Source: Actinopolymorpha pittospori
Lineage (GTDB): Bacteria; Actinomycetota; Actinomycetes; Propionibacteriales; Actinopolymorphaceae
DNA: 64,000 nt
Assembly (NCBI RefSeq): GCF_014873875.1
Contig: NZ_JADBEM010000001.1
Location: 4,092,001-4,156,000 of the forward strand
Direction of reading: 5' to 3'
Positions 26,583 to 36,014 of this stretch are shown one piece after another (position 1 is the stretch's first letter; each line of letters begins with the position of its first letter). Made by a program: the position numbers and the translations under genes. The notes under the pieces are model-generated. The model saw only the letters and a list, made by a program, of their open reading frames with translations, was not told the DNA's origin and ran no database searches.

Positions 26583-27746
26583 TCACCGTGCCCGCGGGGG
26601 AGGAGTGGCCCGGCTGGGTTCGCTGCGACCGACGATGCCGCCGGCGCGGTCGACGCAGATCACGTCGACGGTGACCGGCGCGCCGCGAAGCACCCGAAGG
26701 GCCTCGTCCCGCGCGGCCACGGCCACGACGTCGCCGAGCGGCACGCCACGCGCGACGCAGAGCTGGAGCGCGGCGAGCCCGGTGTTGGCGTCGGCGACCT
26801 CCGCCGCCAGCGCCTCCTCGGCGCCGGCCTCCCGCGCGAGCCTCGCCAGGAAGCCCTTGTCGACCTGGGAACGCGCGGAGTGCAGGTCGAGGTGGCCGGC
26901 GGCGAGTTTGGACAGCTTCGCGAACCCGCCACAGATGGTCAACCGGTCGACCGGGTGCCGGCGGACGTACTTGAGCACCGCACCGGCGAAATCACCCATG
27001 TCGAGAAGGGCGTCCTCGGGCAGGTCGTACTCCGCGACGGCGGTCCGCTCCGAGGTCGAGCCGGTACAGCCCGCCACATGGGTGCGCCCGGCCGCGCGCG
27101 CGACGTCGACGCCGCGGCGGATCGAGTCGATCCAGGCCGAGCAGGAGTACGGCACCACGACGCCCGTCGTGCCCAGGATGGACAGCCCGCCGAGGATGCC
27201 GAGCCGGGGGTTCCAGGTGGACCGGGCGATCTCCTCGCCGTTGTCGACCGAGATGGTGATCTCGACGTCGCCACCGCCGTCGTGGCGCTTGGCCACCGCC
27301 GCCACGTGGTCGCGCATCAGCTGCCGGGGAACGGGGTTGATGGCGGGCTCTCCGACGTCCAGAGGCAGGCCCGGTTTGGTGACGGTGCCGACCCCTGGTC
27401 CGGCGCGGAAGACGACACCCGCGCCGGGCGGCAGTAGGCGGACCGTGGCCCGGACCAGCGCGCCGTGGGTGACGTCCGGATCGTCACCGGCGTCCTTGAC
27501 GACGCCCGCTGTCGCCTGCCCGTCGAGGAGTTCCTCCACCGCCAGCGCGAACGCGGGGGTCTGGCCCTGCGGCAGGGTGATGCTGACCGGGTCGGGGAAC
27601 TCACCGGTCAGCAGCGCGGTGTAGGCCGCCGTGGTGGCCGCGGTCGCGCAGGCACCGGTGGTCCAGCCCGGTCGCAGCCCGGTGTGCTTGAGTTGGGCGC
27701 TGCGCCCACCGGCCTCACTCACGGCCTCACCCACGGCCTCACCCAC
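26583..27746 (-). CDS. cbiD: Cobalt-precorrin-5B C1-methyltransferase CbiD
   Basis: Up to 387 residues. It methylates C1 with loss of the C2 acetaldehyde in the anaerobic-type pathway; in actinobacteria it stands in for CobF. Signatures: LRPGWTTGACATAATTAAYT, TKPGLPLDVGEPAINPVPR, and GTTGVVVPYSCSAWIDSI. The start is uncertain: three tandem 12-bp repeats (27711-27746) offer GTG codons at 27746, 27734 and 27722, giving VGEA-VGEA-VSEA, and the conserved protein begins only near RSAQLKHTGLRPG. The most upstream start leaves 11 bp to divergent cobK. Confidence 0.9.
   Translation of the reverse strand: MGEAVGEAVSEAGGRSAQLKHTGLRPGWTTGACATAATTAAYTALLTGEFPDPVSITLPQGQTPAFALAVEELLDGQATAGVVKDAGDDPDVTHGALVRATVRLLPPGAGVVFRAGPGVGTVTKPGLPLDVGEPAINPVPRQLMRDHVAAVAKRHDGGGDVEITISVDNGEEIARSTWNPRLGILGGLSILGTTGVVVPYSCSAWIDSIRRGVDVARAAGRTHVAGCTGSTSERTAVAEYDLPEDALLDMGDFAGAVLKYVRRHPVDRLTICGGFAKLSKLAAGHLDLHSARSQVDKGFLARLAREAGAEEALAAEVADANTGLAALQLCVARGVPLGDVVAVAARDEALRVLRGAPVTVDVICVDRAGGIVGRSEPSRATPPPRAR
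27711..27746. repeat. Three tandem 12-bp repeats at the cbiD start
   Basis: Units at 27711-27722, 27723-27734 and 27735-27746 read GGCCTCACTCAC, GGCCTCACCCAC, GGCCTCACCCAC. They lie in the cbiD N-terminus (as VGEA-type repeats) and next to the cobK ribosome-binding site. Copy-number change would keep the cbiD frame. Confidence 0.8.
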
Positions 27747-27757
27747 GGAAGGCTCGC

Positions 27758-28561
27758 ATGTCCATGCCGTCGCCTCGCCATGTGCTGATCCTCGGCGGGA
27801 CGACCGAGGCGCGCCGGCTCGCGGAGATCCTGCACCCCGCGCGTGCCGGGGATGCGGGGTGCGAGCGCCCGCTGCCCGGCGTACGGGTCACGACGTCGCT
27901 CGCGGGACGCGTCTCCCGGCCGACCCTGCCCCCGGGGGACGTCCGGGTCGGAGGGTTCGGCGGCGCGGACGGCCTGGCCCAGTGGCTGCGCGAGCACCAC
28001 GTGGACGCGCTCATCGACGCCACTCATCCTTTCGCGGGGACGATCAGTTTCAACGCGGTCTCGGCCGCCGACTCCGCCCATGTTCCCCTGTTGGCTCTGC
28101 GTCGACCCGGCTGGGTCCCGGTCGCCGGCGACGACTGGCACGGTGTCGCGTCCCTGGAGGAGGCGGCCGGCGTCCTTCCCGATCTCGGCTCCCGCGTGTT
28201 CCTCACCACCGGCCGGACGGGGCTCGCCGCCTTCGCCCACCTCACCCGGCAGTGGTTCCTGGTGCGGTCGGTGGAGGCCCCTGGGGGGCCGCGGCCACCG
28301 CGCACGGAGGTGCTGCTCACGCGCGGACCGTTCACCCTGGCCGGCGAACGCGAGGTGCTGCGGACGTACGGCATCGACGTCCTGGTCACCAAGGACAGCG
28401 GCGGAGCGGCCACCGCACCCAAGCTGGCCGCGGCCCGAGAGGCTGGGATCCCGGTCGTCGTCGTACGCCGGCCGGCCACGCCCGAGGGTGTGGCGGTGGT
28501 GGCCGACCCGGACGAGGCGGTGGCCTGGCTGGTCCGGCGCCTTTCTCAGGCCTGCGGATAG
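27758..28561 (+). CDS. cobK: Precorrin-6A reductase CobK/CbiJ
   Basis: A 267-residue NADPH-dependent reductase of the corrin ring. The nucleotide-binding start is HVLILGGTTEARRLAEIL; further motifs are DALIDATHPFAGTISFNAV, FLTTGRTGLAAF and the C-terminal LVTKDSGGAAT. ATG at 27758 after GGAAGG. The 3' end overlaps cobIJ on the opposite strand by 16 bp. Confidence 0.92.
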   Translation: MSMPSPRHVLILGGTTEARRLAEILHPARAGDAGCERPLPGVRVTTSLAGRVSRPTLPPGDVRVGGFGGADGLAQWLREHHVDALIDATHPFAGTISFNAVSAADSAHVPLLALRRPGWVPVAGDDWHGVASLEEAAGVLPDLGSRVFLTTGRTGLAAFAHLTRQWFLVRSVEAPGGPRPPRTEVLLTRGPFTLAGEREVLRTYGIDVLVTKDSGGAATAPKLAAAREAGIPVVVVRRPATPEGVAVVADPDEAVAWLVRRLSQACG

Positions 28562-30096
28562 CGGCGCGGAGTCCAGACGATCTCCGCGCCGTCGCCCCGG
28601 CGTACGGTCCGGGTCTTCGACGAGCCGACGATCAGGATCGTGCGCATGTCGATCTCCGCCGGGTCGAGGTCGGCGAGCCGGACGACGCGGACGCTCTCCT
28701 CCGCGCCGCCGACGTCGCGACCCACCACGACCGGTGTGTCCGGCGCCCGGTGTTCGAGCAGCAGTTCGCGGGTCTTGCCGACCTGCCAGGTGCGGCTTCG
28801 CGACCCCGGGTTGTAGAGCGCGAGGACCAGGTCGGCCGCCGCGGCGGCGTGCAGCCGCTCCGCGATGACCTCCCAGGGCTTGAGCCGGTCGGAGAGGGAG
28901 ATCGCGGCGTAGTCGTGGCCGAGCGGCGCGCCCGCGCGGGCGGCCGCGGCATTGGCGGCGGTGACGCCGGGAAGGACCCGCACCGGTACGTCGAGGTACG
29001 GCTCCCGGGAGGCGGCCTCGAGCACCGCCGTCGCCATCGCGAACACACCCGGGTCCCCGCCGGACACGACGGCCACCCGGCGCCCGCGTCGAGCCAGGTC
29101 GAGCGCGAACTCCGCGCGCTCCGCCTCCACCCGGTTGTCCGAGCCGTGGCGCCCCTGGCCCGGGCGGACGGGCACGCGGTCGAGGTAGGTCTGGTAGCCC
29201 ACGAGGTCGTCGGCGGCGGCCAGGGCGCCTCGCGTCTCCGGGGTGAGCCAGCGCGGACCCGCCGGGCCGGTACCGACCACGACGACCTCGCCGCGAGTGC
29301 CGTTCGCCGTCCCGGCCCGGGTCACCTGAATCTCGTCCGTGGCGCCCGGACGCGAGGAGTCCCGGTCACCGGTCCGACTGGGCAGCACCGCCACCGAGAA
29401 GTACGGCACGGTCTCGGCGTCGGTCTCGGCCAACGGACCCGTCCGCTCGCCCGCCATCGTCGCGCGCTCGACGTAGTGGGCCTCGTCGAGCCGACCGGCC
29501 CGTTCGACCGCCCGGCGTACGGCGGGGAAGGTGCGGCCGAGCTTCATCACCACGGCGGCGTCGGTCCCGTCCAGCCGGGCGAGGAGTTCCTCCTCGGGCA
29601 GCGTCCCCGGGAGGATCGTCAGCACCTCCTCGCCCTCGGCCAGCGGCGTTCCGAGCCGGGCCGCGGCGGCGCTCACGGACGTGACGCCCGGGATCACCTC
29701 GGTCGGGTAGCGGTCGGCCAGTCGTTTGTGCATGTGCATGTACGAGCCGTAGAAGAGCGGGTCACCCTCGGCGATCACCGCGACGGTGCGGCCGGCGTCG
29801 AGATGGGCCGCGAGTCGCGCCGCGGCCTCGGCGTAGAACTCCTCGATCGCTCCCCGGTAACCGCCGGGATGGTCGGTGGCCTCCGTCGTGACGGGATAGA
29901 CCAGCGCCTCCTCGAGGTGGTCGGGGCGGATGTGCTTCGCCGCGATCGAGCGCGCGATGGACCGGCCGTGCCGGGCGCTGTGGTAGGCGATCACGTCCGC
30001 CGCGGCGATGACCTCGACCGCGCGGAGGGTCATCAGGGCGGGGTCGCCCGGCCCCAGACCGACGCCGTACAGCCGGCCCGGCTGCCGTTCGCTCAC
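28546..30096 (-). CDS. cobIJ: Fused precorrin-2 C20- and precorrin-3B C17-methyltransferase (CobI-CobJ)
   Basis: A 516-residue fusion of two tetrapyrrole methylases. The CobI part (residues 1 to about 245) starts [20 protein letters not shown] and has [19 protein letters not shown]. The CobJ part (about 265-516) starts [19 protein letters not shown] and has [20 protein letters not shown] and DRLKPWEVI. CobI adds the C20 methyl; CobJ methylates C17 and contracts the ring after CobG action. GTG start at 30096 overlaps the cobH stop (GTGA). The fusion is common in actinobacteria. Confidence 0.93.
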   Translation of the reverse strand: MSERQPGRLYGVGLGPGDPALMTLRAVEVIAAADVIAYHSARHGRSIARSIAAKHIRPDHLEEALVYPVTTEATDHPGGYRGAIEEFYAEAAARLAAHLDAGRTVAVIAEGDPLFYGSYMHMHKRLADRYPTEVIPGVTSVSAAAARLGTPLAEGEEVLTILPGTLPEEELLARLDGTDAAVVMKLGRTFPAVRRAVERAGRLDEAHYVERATMAGERTGPLAETDAETVPYFSVAVLPSRTGDRDSSRPGATDEIQVTRAGTANGTRGEVVVVGTGPAGPRWLTPETRGALAAADDLVGYQTYLDRVPVRPGQGRHGSDNRVEAERAEFALDLARRGRRVAVVSGGDPGVFAMATAVLEAASREPYLDVPVRVLPGVTAANAAAARAGAPLGHDYAAISLSDRLKPWEVIAERLHAAAAADLVLALYNPGSRSRTWQVGKTRELLLEHRAPDTPVVVGRDVGGAEESVRVVRLADLDPAEIDMRTILIVGSSKTRTVRRGDGAEIVWTPRRYPQA

Positions 30097-30743
30097 TCTT
30101 CCTCGCTCGCGATCGCGTTGATCGCCGCCACCGCGATGGCACTGCCACCCCGGCGGCCGCGCACGACCAGGTGGTCCAGCCTCGACGGGTGCGCGACGAG
30201 GGCGTCCTTGGACTCGGCGGCTCCGACGAAGCCCACGGGTACGCCGATCACGGCCGCGGGCCGCGGCGCCCCGTCCTCGATGAGTTCGAGGAGCCGGAAC
30301 AGTGCGGTGGGCGCGTTGCCGACGGCGACGACCGCGCCGTCGAGGTGTTCGCGCCACAGTTCCAGCGCCGCCGCGGTGCGGGTGGTGCCGAGCTTCGCCG
30401 CGAGTGCGGGTACGGCGGGATCGGCGAGCGTACACACGACGTCGTTGCCGGCGGGCAGCCGTCGGCGGGTCACCCCGCTGGCCACCATGGAGACGTCGCA
30501 CAGGATGGGCGCGCCGGACCGCAGCGCCTCGCGGGCGCGCGTCACGACGTTCGGCGTCCAGGCGAGATCCTGGACCAGGTCGACCATGCCACAGGCGTGG
30601 ATCATCCGGACCGCGACCTGGCTGACGTCGGGTGGCAGCGTCGCGAGGTCGGCCTCGGCACGGATGGTGGCGAAGGACTGGCGGTAGATCGCCGCACCGT
30701 CCTTCTCGTACTCGAACACTCTGCTCACACTCTTCCCACTCAC
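30093..30743 (-). CDS. cobH: Precorrin-8X methylmutase CobH/CbiC
   Basis: A 216-residue enzyme that moves the C11 methyl to C12, forming hydrogenobyrinate. The conserved catalytic His is in [32 protein letters not shown] and [18 protein letters not shown] are further family motifs. GTG start at 30743 overlaps the cobG stop (GTGA), and the stop overlaps cobIJ. Confidence 0.94.
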   Translation of the reverse strand: MSGKSVSRVFEYEKDGAAIYRQSFATIRAEADLATLPPDVSQVAVRMIHACGMVDLVQDLAWTPNVVTRAREALRSGAPILCDVSMVASGVTRRRLPAGNDVVCTLADPAVPALAAKLGTTRTAAALELWREHLDGAVVAVGNAPTALFRLLELIEDGAPRPAAVIGVPVGFVGAAESKDALVAHPSRLDHLVVRGRRGGSAIAVAAINAIASEEE

Positions 30744-32179
30744 CGTGGTGACCTCATCGACACGTCCGGACGCACGGCCGTCCGCGCTGCCGCCACCGTA
30801 GCCGCGAGGTCGGCGGGCGCGACGAGGGCCGTGCCCAGGCGTTCGCCGTGAACGGTCACGTCGTAGCCCGCTCCGGTCGCGACCACATCGACCCATTCGC
30901 CGCGCGGATGCCCGCAGCGGCGTTCGCAGCCGGACCAGTACACGGGCAGCCCACCCCCGGTGCCGTCTGCGCCTGCGCCGCTGGTGCCCCCGGTGACACC
31001 GGTGCCGTCTGCGCCGCCGATGCCACCGAGTGTCGCGGCGACGTCGGAGCGTACGTCCGCCAGCGACCTGGCGCAGCCCGGTCGGCCGATGCACGCGCCG
31101 ACGCCGGTCCAGGGGGACTCCGGGATCGTGACGAGTCCGTCGTCAGAACGTCCCGACGGTCCGGCGAGTTCGGCCATCCGCTCCCGGGCGGTGGCGGGAG
31201 ACAGGCCGGGAACGAGGACGCCCCGCCAGGGCGTGAGGCGTACCTCGCCGGCTCCGTCGTCGGCGGCGACAGACGCGAGCCGGAGCCACCGTGACGCGCT
31301 GAGCCGGCCGAGGGGCGCCAGGACCGACAGGGTGGCGGTCCCGTCGGGGGCGGGGACGATGCCGGGCGCCGGCCCAGCCGACCCGTTCGACCCAGCCGGT
31401 TCGGCCACCTCGGGGAGGTCCGCGGCGACCGCGGTGGCGACGTGCGCGTCGACGCCGTGGGTCCGGAGAGCCCGCCGCACCTCGGCCGCCAGCGGTGCCG
31501 GGTCCGGGACCTCGTGCCAACGCCAGACCCTGGTCCCACTCGCACTGGCGGCGGCGAGGAAGGCCTCGGCTGCCAGCAGGGCGGCCAGGGGCGCCGCGTC
31601 GCCAGGCACCGCGATCGCCGCCGGGTTCGACCCGAGGCGGAGCAGCGCCACTCCGGCGTCGGACGCGAGGAGAGTCACGTCGGGGTCGAGTGCGGCGACG
31701 TCGCCACGCCCGTCGTCCACGGCGAAGAGGAAGCGCCCCGACAGGCGCGTCGCCGGCGCGCTGGCGCACACCAGACGGTCGAGTTCGCGGACCCAGGGCC
31801 GGACGTCGCCGCGTCCCCGGCCGTCCAGGCCGGACAGCGGGCTCGCGACGATGTTGCGGGCGCGGTCGTGCTGGGGCGAGGGGAGCAGGTCGGAGGTGCT
31901 CAGCAGGTCGGCGAGTTCGGCGCCGCACCCCTCCGCCAGCCCGCGTACCTGCACGTTGCCACGCGAGGTGAGGTGCAGTTCACCGTCACCGAGTCGTCGC
32001 GCGAGATCGGCCAGCGTCCGCGCCTGCCGCACGGTGAGGATGCCCCCGGGAACACGGATCCGGGCGAGCGCTCCGTCGTCGGCGGAGTGCAGCCGCAGGG
32101 AGCCCGGACACGCGTCACCACGGTCCCGGACGGGAGCGTCCCGGCCGGCGGGAGTGGTGGAGCCGGGATCGGAGGACAC
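30740..32179 (-). CDS. cobG: Precorrin-3B synthase CobG
   Basis: A 479-residue sulfite/nitrite-reductase-like protein that uses O2 and an Fe-S centre to hydroxylate precorrin-3A at C20 in the aerobic pathway. Two ferredoxin-like halves are visible: [18 protein letters not shown] with [14 protein letters not shown], and [16 protein letters not shown]. The 4Fe-4S cysteines fall in [12 protein letters not shown] and [11 protein letters not shown]. Between these pairs is a glycine/threonine-rich run of about 20 residues (positions about 395-415) not expected in the family. GTG start at 32179. First gene of the minus-strand cobG-cobH-cobIJ operon. Confidence 0.92.
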   Translation of the reverse strand: MSSDPGSTTPAGRDAPVRDRGDACPGSLRLHSADDGALARIRVPGGILTVRQARTLADLARRLGDGELHLTSRGNVQVRGLAEGCGAELADLLSTSDLLPSPQHDRARNIVASPLSGLDGRGRGDVRPWVRELDRLVCASAPATRLSGRFLFAVDDGRGDVAALDPDVTLLASDAGVALLRLGSNPAAIAVPGDAAPLAALLAAEAFLAAASASGTRVWRWHEVPDPAPLAAEVRRALRTHGVDAHVATAVAADLPEVAEPAGSNGSAGPAPGIVPAPDGTATLSVLAPLGRLSASRWLRLASVAADDGAGEVRLTPWRGVLVPGLSPATARERMAELAGPSGRSDDGLVTIPESPWTGVGACIGRPGCARSLADVRSDVAATLGGIGGADGTGVTGGTSGAGADGTGGGLPVYWSGCERRCGHPRGEWVDVVATGAGYDVTVHGERLGTALVAPADLAATVAAARTAVRPDVSMRSPR

Positions 32180-32236
32180 GACCGGCGAGCATACCGAGCC
32201 ACACCGGCGACGGCGTGGCGTCCGGTCTCGCCCCTA

Positions 32237-32372
32237 CTATGTTCCTGCGCGGGCCAGTTGGCCCGCCATCGCCAGCGACGGCGACATGGGAGGAAGCCCG
32301 GTGCGAATCCGGCGCGGTCCCGCCACTGTGAGCCCGGCAGCAGCCGGGTGAGTCAGGAACTCCCGCCGTCCT
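32237..32372 (+). ncRNA. Cobalamin riboswitch upstream of cobN
   Basis: This leader shows the conserved adenosylcobalamin riboswitch pattern: GGGAGGAAGCCCGGTGCGAA, CCCGCCACTGTGA, paired GCCCGGCAGCAGCCGGGT, and the B12 box AGTCAGGAACTCCCGCC (about 32351-32367). It is followed by a hairpin CGGGG...CCCCG at about 32382-32399 that directly abuts the GAGGAAGG ribosome-binding region of cobN. High B12 should reduce cobN expression, probably at the level of translation. Confidence 0.93.
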
Positions 32373-32417
32373 CCACCGCCCGGGGCGTGGACACCCCGAG
32401 GAAGGCCAGAAGTTCGC

Positions 32418-35400
32418 ATGATCCTGCTCCTGTCGACGTCCGACACCGACCTCCTCAGCGCCCGCGCCGCCCAGGGCCCGGTGACCTACCGCTTCGCCAA
32501 TCCCGCCCGCCTCGCACTCGCGGACCTGCCGGCCCTCCTGGACGGCGCGCACCTGGTCGTCGTACGACTGCTCGGCGGGATCCGCGCCTGGCAGGAAGGG
32601 CTCGACGTCCTGCTCGCGGACGGCCGCCCGGTCGTCGTCCTCACCGGTGAACAGGCGCCCGACGCCCAGTTGATGGAGGCGTCGACGGTTCCGATCGGCA
32701 TCGCCGCCGAGGCGCACGCCTACCTCGCCCACGGCGGGCCGGCCAACCTGGAGCAGCTCGCGAGGTTCCTCTCCGACACCGTCCTGCTCACCGGCCACGG
32801 CTTCGAGCCGCCGACACCCGCCCCGACCTGGGGCCGGCTGGAGCGTCCGGAGCCCGACGTCGACGGGCCGACCGTCGCGGTCCTGTACTACCGCGCGCAT
32901 CACATGAGCGGGAACACCGCGTTCGTCGACGCGTTGTGCGCCGCGATCGAGGACGCCGGTGGGCGTGCGCTGCCGCTGTACGTCGCGTCGCTGCGGACGC
33001 CGGAGCCCGCGCTCGTCGAGGCGCTCGGTGCCGCCGACGCCATCGTCACGACGGTGCTCGCGGCGGGTGGTACCCGGCCGGCCGAGGCGTCCGCGGGTGG
33101 TGACGACGAGTCGTGGGACGCCGGCGCGCTCACCGGCCTGGACGTACCGATCCTGCAGGCCCTGTGTCTCACCGGCTCGCGCGCCGCGTGGGAGGCCAGT
33201 GACGAGGGCGTCTCACCGCTCGACGCCGCGAGCCAGATCGCGGTGCCGGAGTTCGACGGCCGGCTGATCACCGTGCCGTTCTCGTTCAAGGAGATCGACG
33301 AGGACGGGCTCCCGTCCTACGTCGCCGACCCGGAGCGCACGGCCCGCGTCGCCGGGATCGCCGTCCGCCACGCGCGCCTGCGGCACGTCCCGGCTGCGCG
33401 GAAGCGGCTGGCGCTGGTCCTCTCGGCGTACCCGACCAAGCACTCCCGGATCGGCAACGCGGTCGGCCTGGACACCCCGGCGAGCGCCGTCGCGCTGCTG
33501 CGCAGGCTCGTGAAGGAGGGCTACGACTTCGGTACGGAGGAGGTCCCGGGCCTCGACTCCGGCGACGGCGACGAACTCGTTCGCGCGCTGATCGAGGCGG
33601 GCGGCCACGACCAGGCCTGGCTCACCGAGGAGCAACTGGCTCGCAACCCCGTCCGGATCGCGGCGGCCGACTACCGGCGGTGGTACGCCACCCTGCCCGC
33701 GCAGCTACGCGCGGCGGTGGAGGAGCACTGGGGTCCGGCACCGGGGGAGATGTTCGTCGACCGCAGTGCCAATCCCGACGGCGACATCGTGCTCGCCGCC
33801 CTGCGCCGCGGAAACCTGCTCGTTGTCATCCAGCCACCGCGGGGCTTCGGCGAGAACCCGATCGCGATCTACCACGATCCCGACCTCCCGCCCTCGCACC
33901 ACTACCTCGCCGCCTACCGCTGGATCGCCGCGCCCGAGTCGGACGGCGGCTTCGGCGCGGACGCCATGGTGCACCTGGGCAAGCACGGCAACCTCGAGTG
34001 GCTGCCCGGCAAGAACGCCGGCCTGTCCGCCGCCTGCGGGCCGGACGCCGCCCTCGGTGACCTGCCCCTCGTCTATCCCTTCCTCGTCAACGACCCGGGT
34101 GAGGGAACCCAGGCCAAGCGACGCGCGCACGCCACCCTCGTCGACCACCTCGTCCCACCGATGGCCCGCGCGGAGTCCTACGGCGACATCGCCCGGCTGG
34201 AACAACTCCTGGACGAGCACGCCCAGATCGCCGCCATGGACCCGGGGAAGCTCCCCGCGATCCGGGCCCAGATCTGGACCCTGATCCAGGCGGCCCGCCT
34301 CGACCACGACCTGGGACTCGCGGAGCGCCCGGGCGACGACGGGTTCGACGACTTCCTCCTGCACGTCGACGGCTGGCTCTGCGAGGTCAAGGACGCGCAG
34401 ATCCGCGACGGCCTGCACGTGCTCGGCAACCCGCCGACCGGTGCCGATCGCGTCAACCTCGTGTTGGCGATCCTGCGCGCCCGCCAGATCTGGGGCGGCA
34501 CGACCGCGCTGCCCGGCCTGCGGGAGGCACTCGGCCTGGACGAGTCCGAGGCCAGCCGCGTCTGCGTCGACGAGGCGGAGGAGCGTGCCCGAGCGCTGGT
34601 CCAGGCGATGGAGGACGCCGACTGGGACCCGGCCGCGGTCGCCTCCGTCAGCGCGGACCAACCCGCGGGGGTGGCCGACATCCTCGACTTCGCCGCCCGC
34701 GAGGTCGTCCCGCGGCTCGCCGCCACGGTCGACGAACTCGACCACACCGTGCACGCCTTGGACGGCGGTTTCGTCCCGGCCGGCCCGTCCGGTTCGCCCC
34801 TGCGCGGCCTGGTCAACGTGCTGCCGACCGGCCGCAACTTCTACTCCGTCGACCCCAAGGCCGTCCCGTCCCGGCTCGCCTGGGAGACCGGCCAGGCGCT
34901 CGCCGACTCCCTCCTCGAGCGGTACCGCGCCGACCACGGCGACTGGCCCACCTCCGTCGGGCTGTCGTTGTGGGGGACGAGTGCGATGCGGACCTCCGGG
35001 GACGACGTGGCGGAGGCCCTCGCGCTGCTCGGGATCCGCCCGGTCTGGGACGACGCCTCCCGGCGCGTCACCGGCCTCGAACCCGTCCCGTTCGAGGAGT
35101 TGGGCCGGCCCCGGATCGACGTCACGCTGCGCGTCTCCGGCTTCTTCCGCGACGCGTTCCCGCACACCATCGGCCTGCTCGACGACGCCGTACGCCTCGC
35201 CGCGGCGCTGGACGAACCCGCCGACCACAACCACGTACGCGCCCACACCCAGGCCGACCTCGCCCAGCACGGTGACGAACGCTGGGCCACCACCCGCATC
35301 TTCGGCTCCCGCCCCGGCACCTACGGCGCGGGCCTGCTGCAGCTCATCGACTCCCGCGACTGGCGTACCGACGCCGACCTCGCCGAGGTCTACACGGTGT

Positions 35401-36014
35401 GGGGCGGCTACGCCTACGGCCGCGACCTCGACGGCAGGCCGGCCCGGGAGGAGATGGAGACGGCGTACCGCCGGATCGCCGTCGCGGCCAAGAACACCGA
35501 CACCCGCGAGCACGACATCGCCGACTCCGACGACTACTTCCAGTACCACGGCGGCATGGTGGCCACCGTCCGCGCGCTGCGTGGCAGCGCTCCCGAGGCC
35601 TACATCGGCGACTCGACCCGGCCGGAGACGGTCCGCACCCGCACGCTCGTCGAGGAGACCTCCCGGGTCTTCCGGGCCCGAGTCGTGAACCCGCGCTGGA
35701 TCGAGGCGATGCGCCGGCACGGGTACAAGGGCGCGTTCGAACTCGCCGCGACCGTCGACTACCTGTTCGGCTACGACGCCACCACGGGCGTGATCGCGGA
35801 CTGGATGTACGACAAGCTCACCCAGACCTACGTCCTCGACCCGCAGAACCGCGCGTTCCTCGAGCAGGCGAACCCCTGGGCCCTGCACGGCATCGCCGAA
35901 CGCCTGCTCGAGGCCGAGTCGCGCGGCATGTGGGCCGAGCCCGACCCGAAGGTGATCGACGCGCTCCGGCAGGTGTTCCTGGAGACCGAGGGCGACCTGG
36001 AGGGCGGTGACTGA
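32418..36014 (+). CDS. cobN: Cobaltochelatase subunit CobN
   Basis: A 1198-residue large subunit of the ATP-dependent aerobic cobalt chelatase, which inserts Co2+ into hydrogenobyrinate a,c-diamide together with CobS/CobT or ChlI/ChlD-like subunits encoded elsewhere. The start MILLLSTSDTDLLSARAA and motifs such as LSAYPTKHSRIGNAVGLDTP, DAMVHLGKHGNLEWLPGKNA, and NVLPTGRNFYSVDPKAVPSR are family hallmarks (shared with magnesium chelatase subunit H). Length is normal. The riboswitch lies just upstream. The 3' end overlaps the kinase gene by 8 bp. Confidence 0.96.
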   Translation: MILLLSTSDTDLLSARAAQGPVTYRFANPARLALADLPALLDGAHLVVVRLLGGIRAWQEGLDVLLADGRPVVVLTGEQAPDAQLMEASTVPIGIAAEAHAYLAHGGPANLEQLARFLSDTVLLTGHGFEPPTPAPTWGRLERPEPDVDGPTVAVLYYRAHHMSGNTAFVDALCAAIEDAGGRALPLYVASLRTPEPALVEALGAADAIVTTVLAAGGTRPAEASAGGDDESWDAGALTGLDVPILQALCLTGSRAAWEASDEGVSPLDAASQIAVPEFDGRLITVPFSFKEIDEDGLPSYVADPERTARVAGIAVRHARLRHVPAARKRLALVLSAYPTKHSRIGNAVGLDTPASAVALLRRLVKEGYDFGTEEVPGLDSGDGDELVRALIEAGGHDQAWLTEEQLARNPVRIAAADYRRWYATLPAQLRAAVEEHWGPAPGEMFVDRSANPDGDIVLAALRRGNLLVVIQPPRGFGENPIAIYHDPDLPPSHHYLAAYRWIAAPESDGGFGADAMVHLGKHGNLEWLPGKNAGLSAACGPDAALGDLPLVYPFLVNDPGEGTQAKRRAHATLVDHLVPPMARAESYGDIARLEQLLDEHAQIAAMDPGKLPAIRAQIWTLIQAARLDHDLGLAERPGDDGFDDFLLHVDGWLCEVKDAQIRDGLHVLGNPPTGADRVNLVLAILRARQIWGGTTALPGLREALGLDESEASRVCVDEAEERARALVQAMEDADWDPAAVASVSADQPAGVADILDFAAREVVPRLAATVDELDHTVHALDGGFVPAGPSGSPLRGLVNVLPTGRNFYSVDPKAVPSRLAWETGQALADSLLERYRADHGDWPTSVGLSLWGTSAMRTSGDDVAEALALLGIRPVWDDASRRVTGLEPVPFEELGRPRIDVTLRVSGFFRDAFPHTIGLLDDAVRLAAALDEPADHNHVRAHTQADLAQHGDERWATTRIFGSRPGTYGAGLLQLIDSRDWRTDADLAEVYTVWGGYAYGRDLDGRPAREEMETAYRRIAVAAKNTDTREHDIADSDDYFQYHGGMVATVRALRGSAPEAYIGDSTRPETVRTRTLVEETSRVFRARVVNPRWIEAMRRHGYKGAFELAATVDYLFGYDATTGVIADWMYDKLTQTYVLDPQNRAFLEQANPWALHGIAERLLEAESRGMWAEPDPKVIDALRQVFLETEGDLEGGD

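Noticed and set aside
27631-30687. 1018-codon plus-strand frame over cobK and cobIJ
   Set aside because: Out of frame with cobK and antisense to cobIJ and cobH, all of which carry full family motifs.
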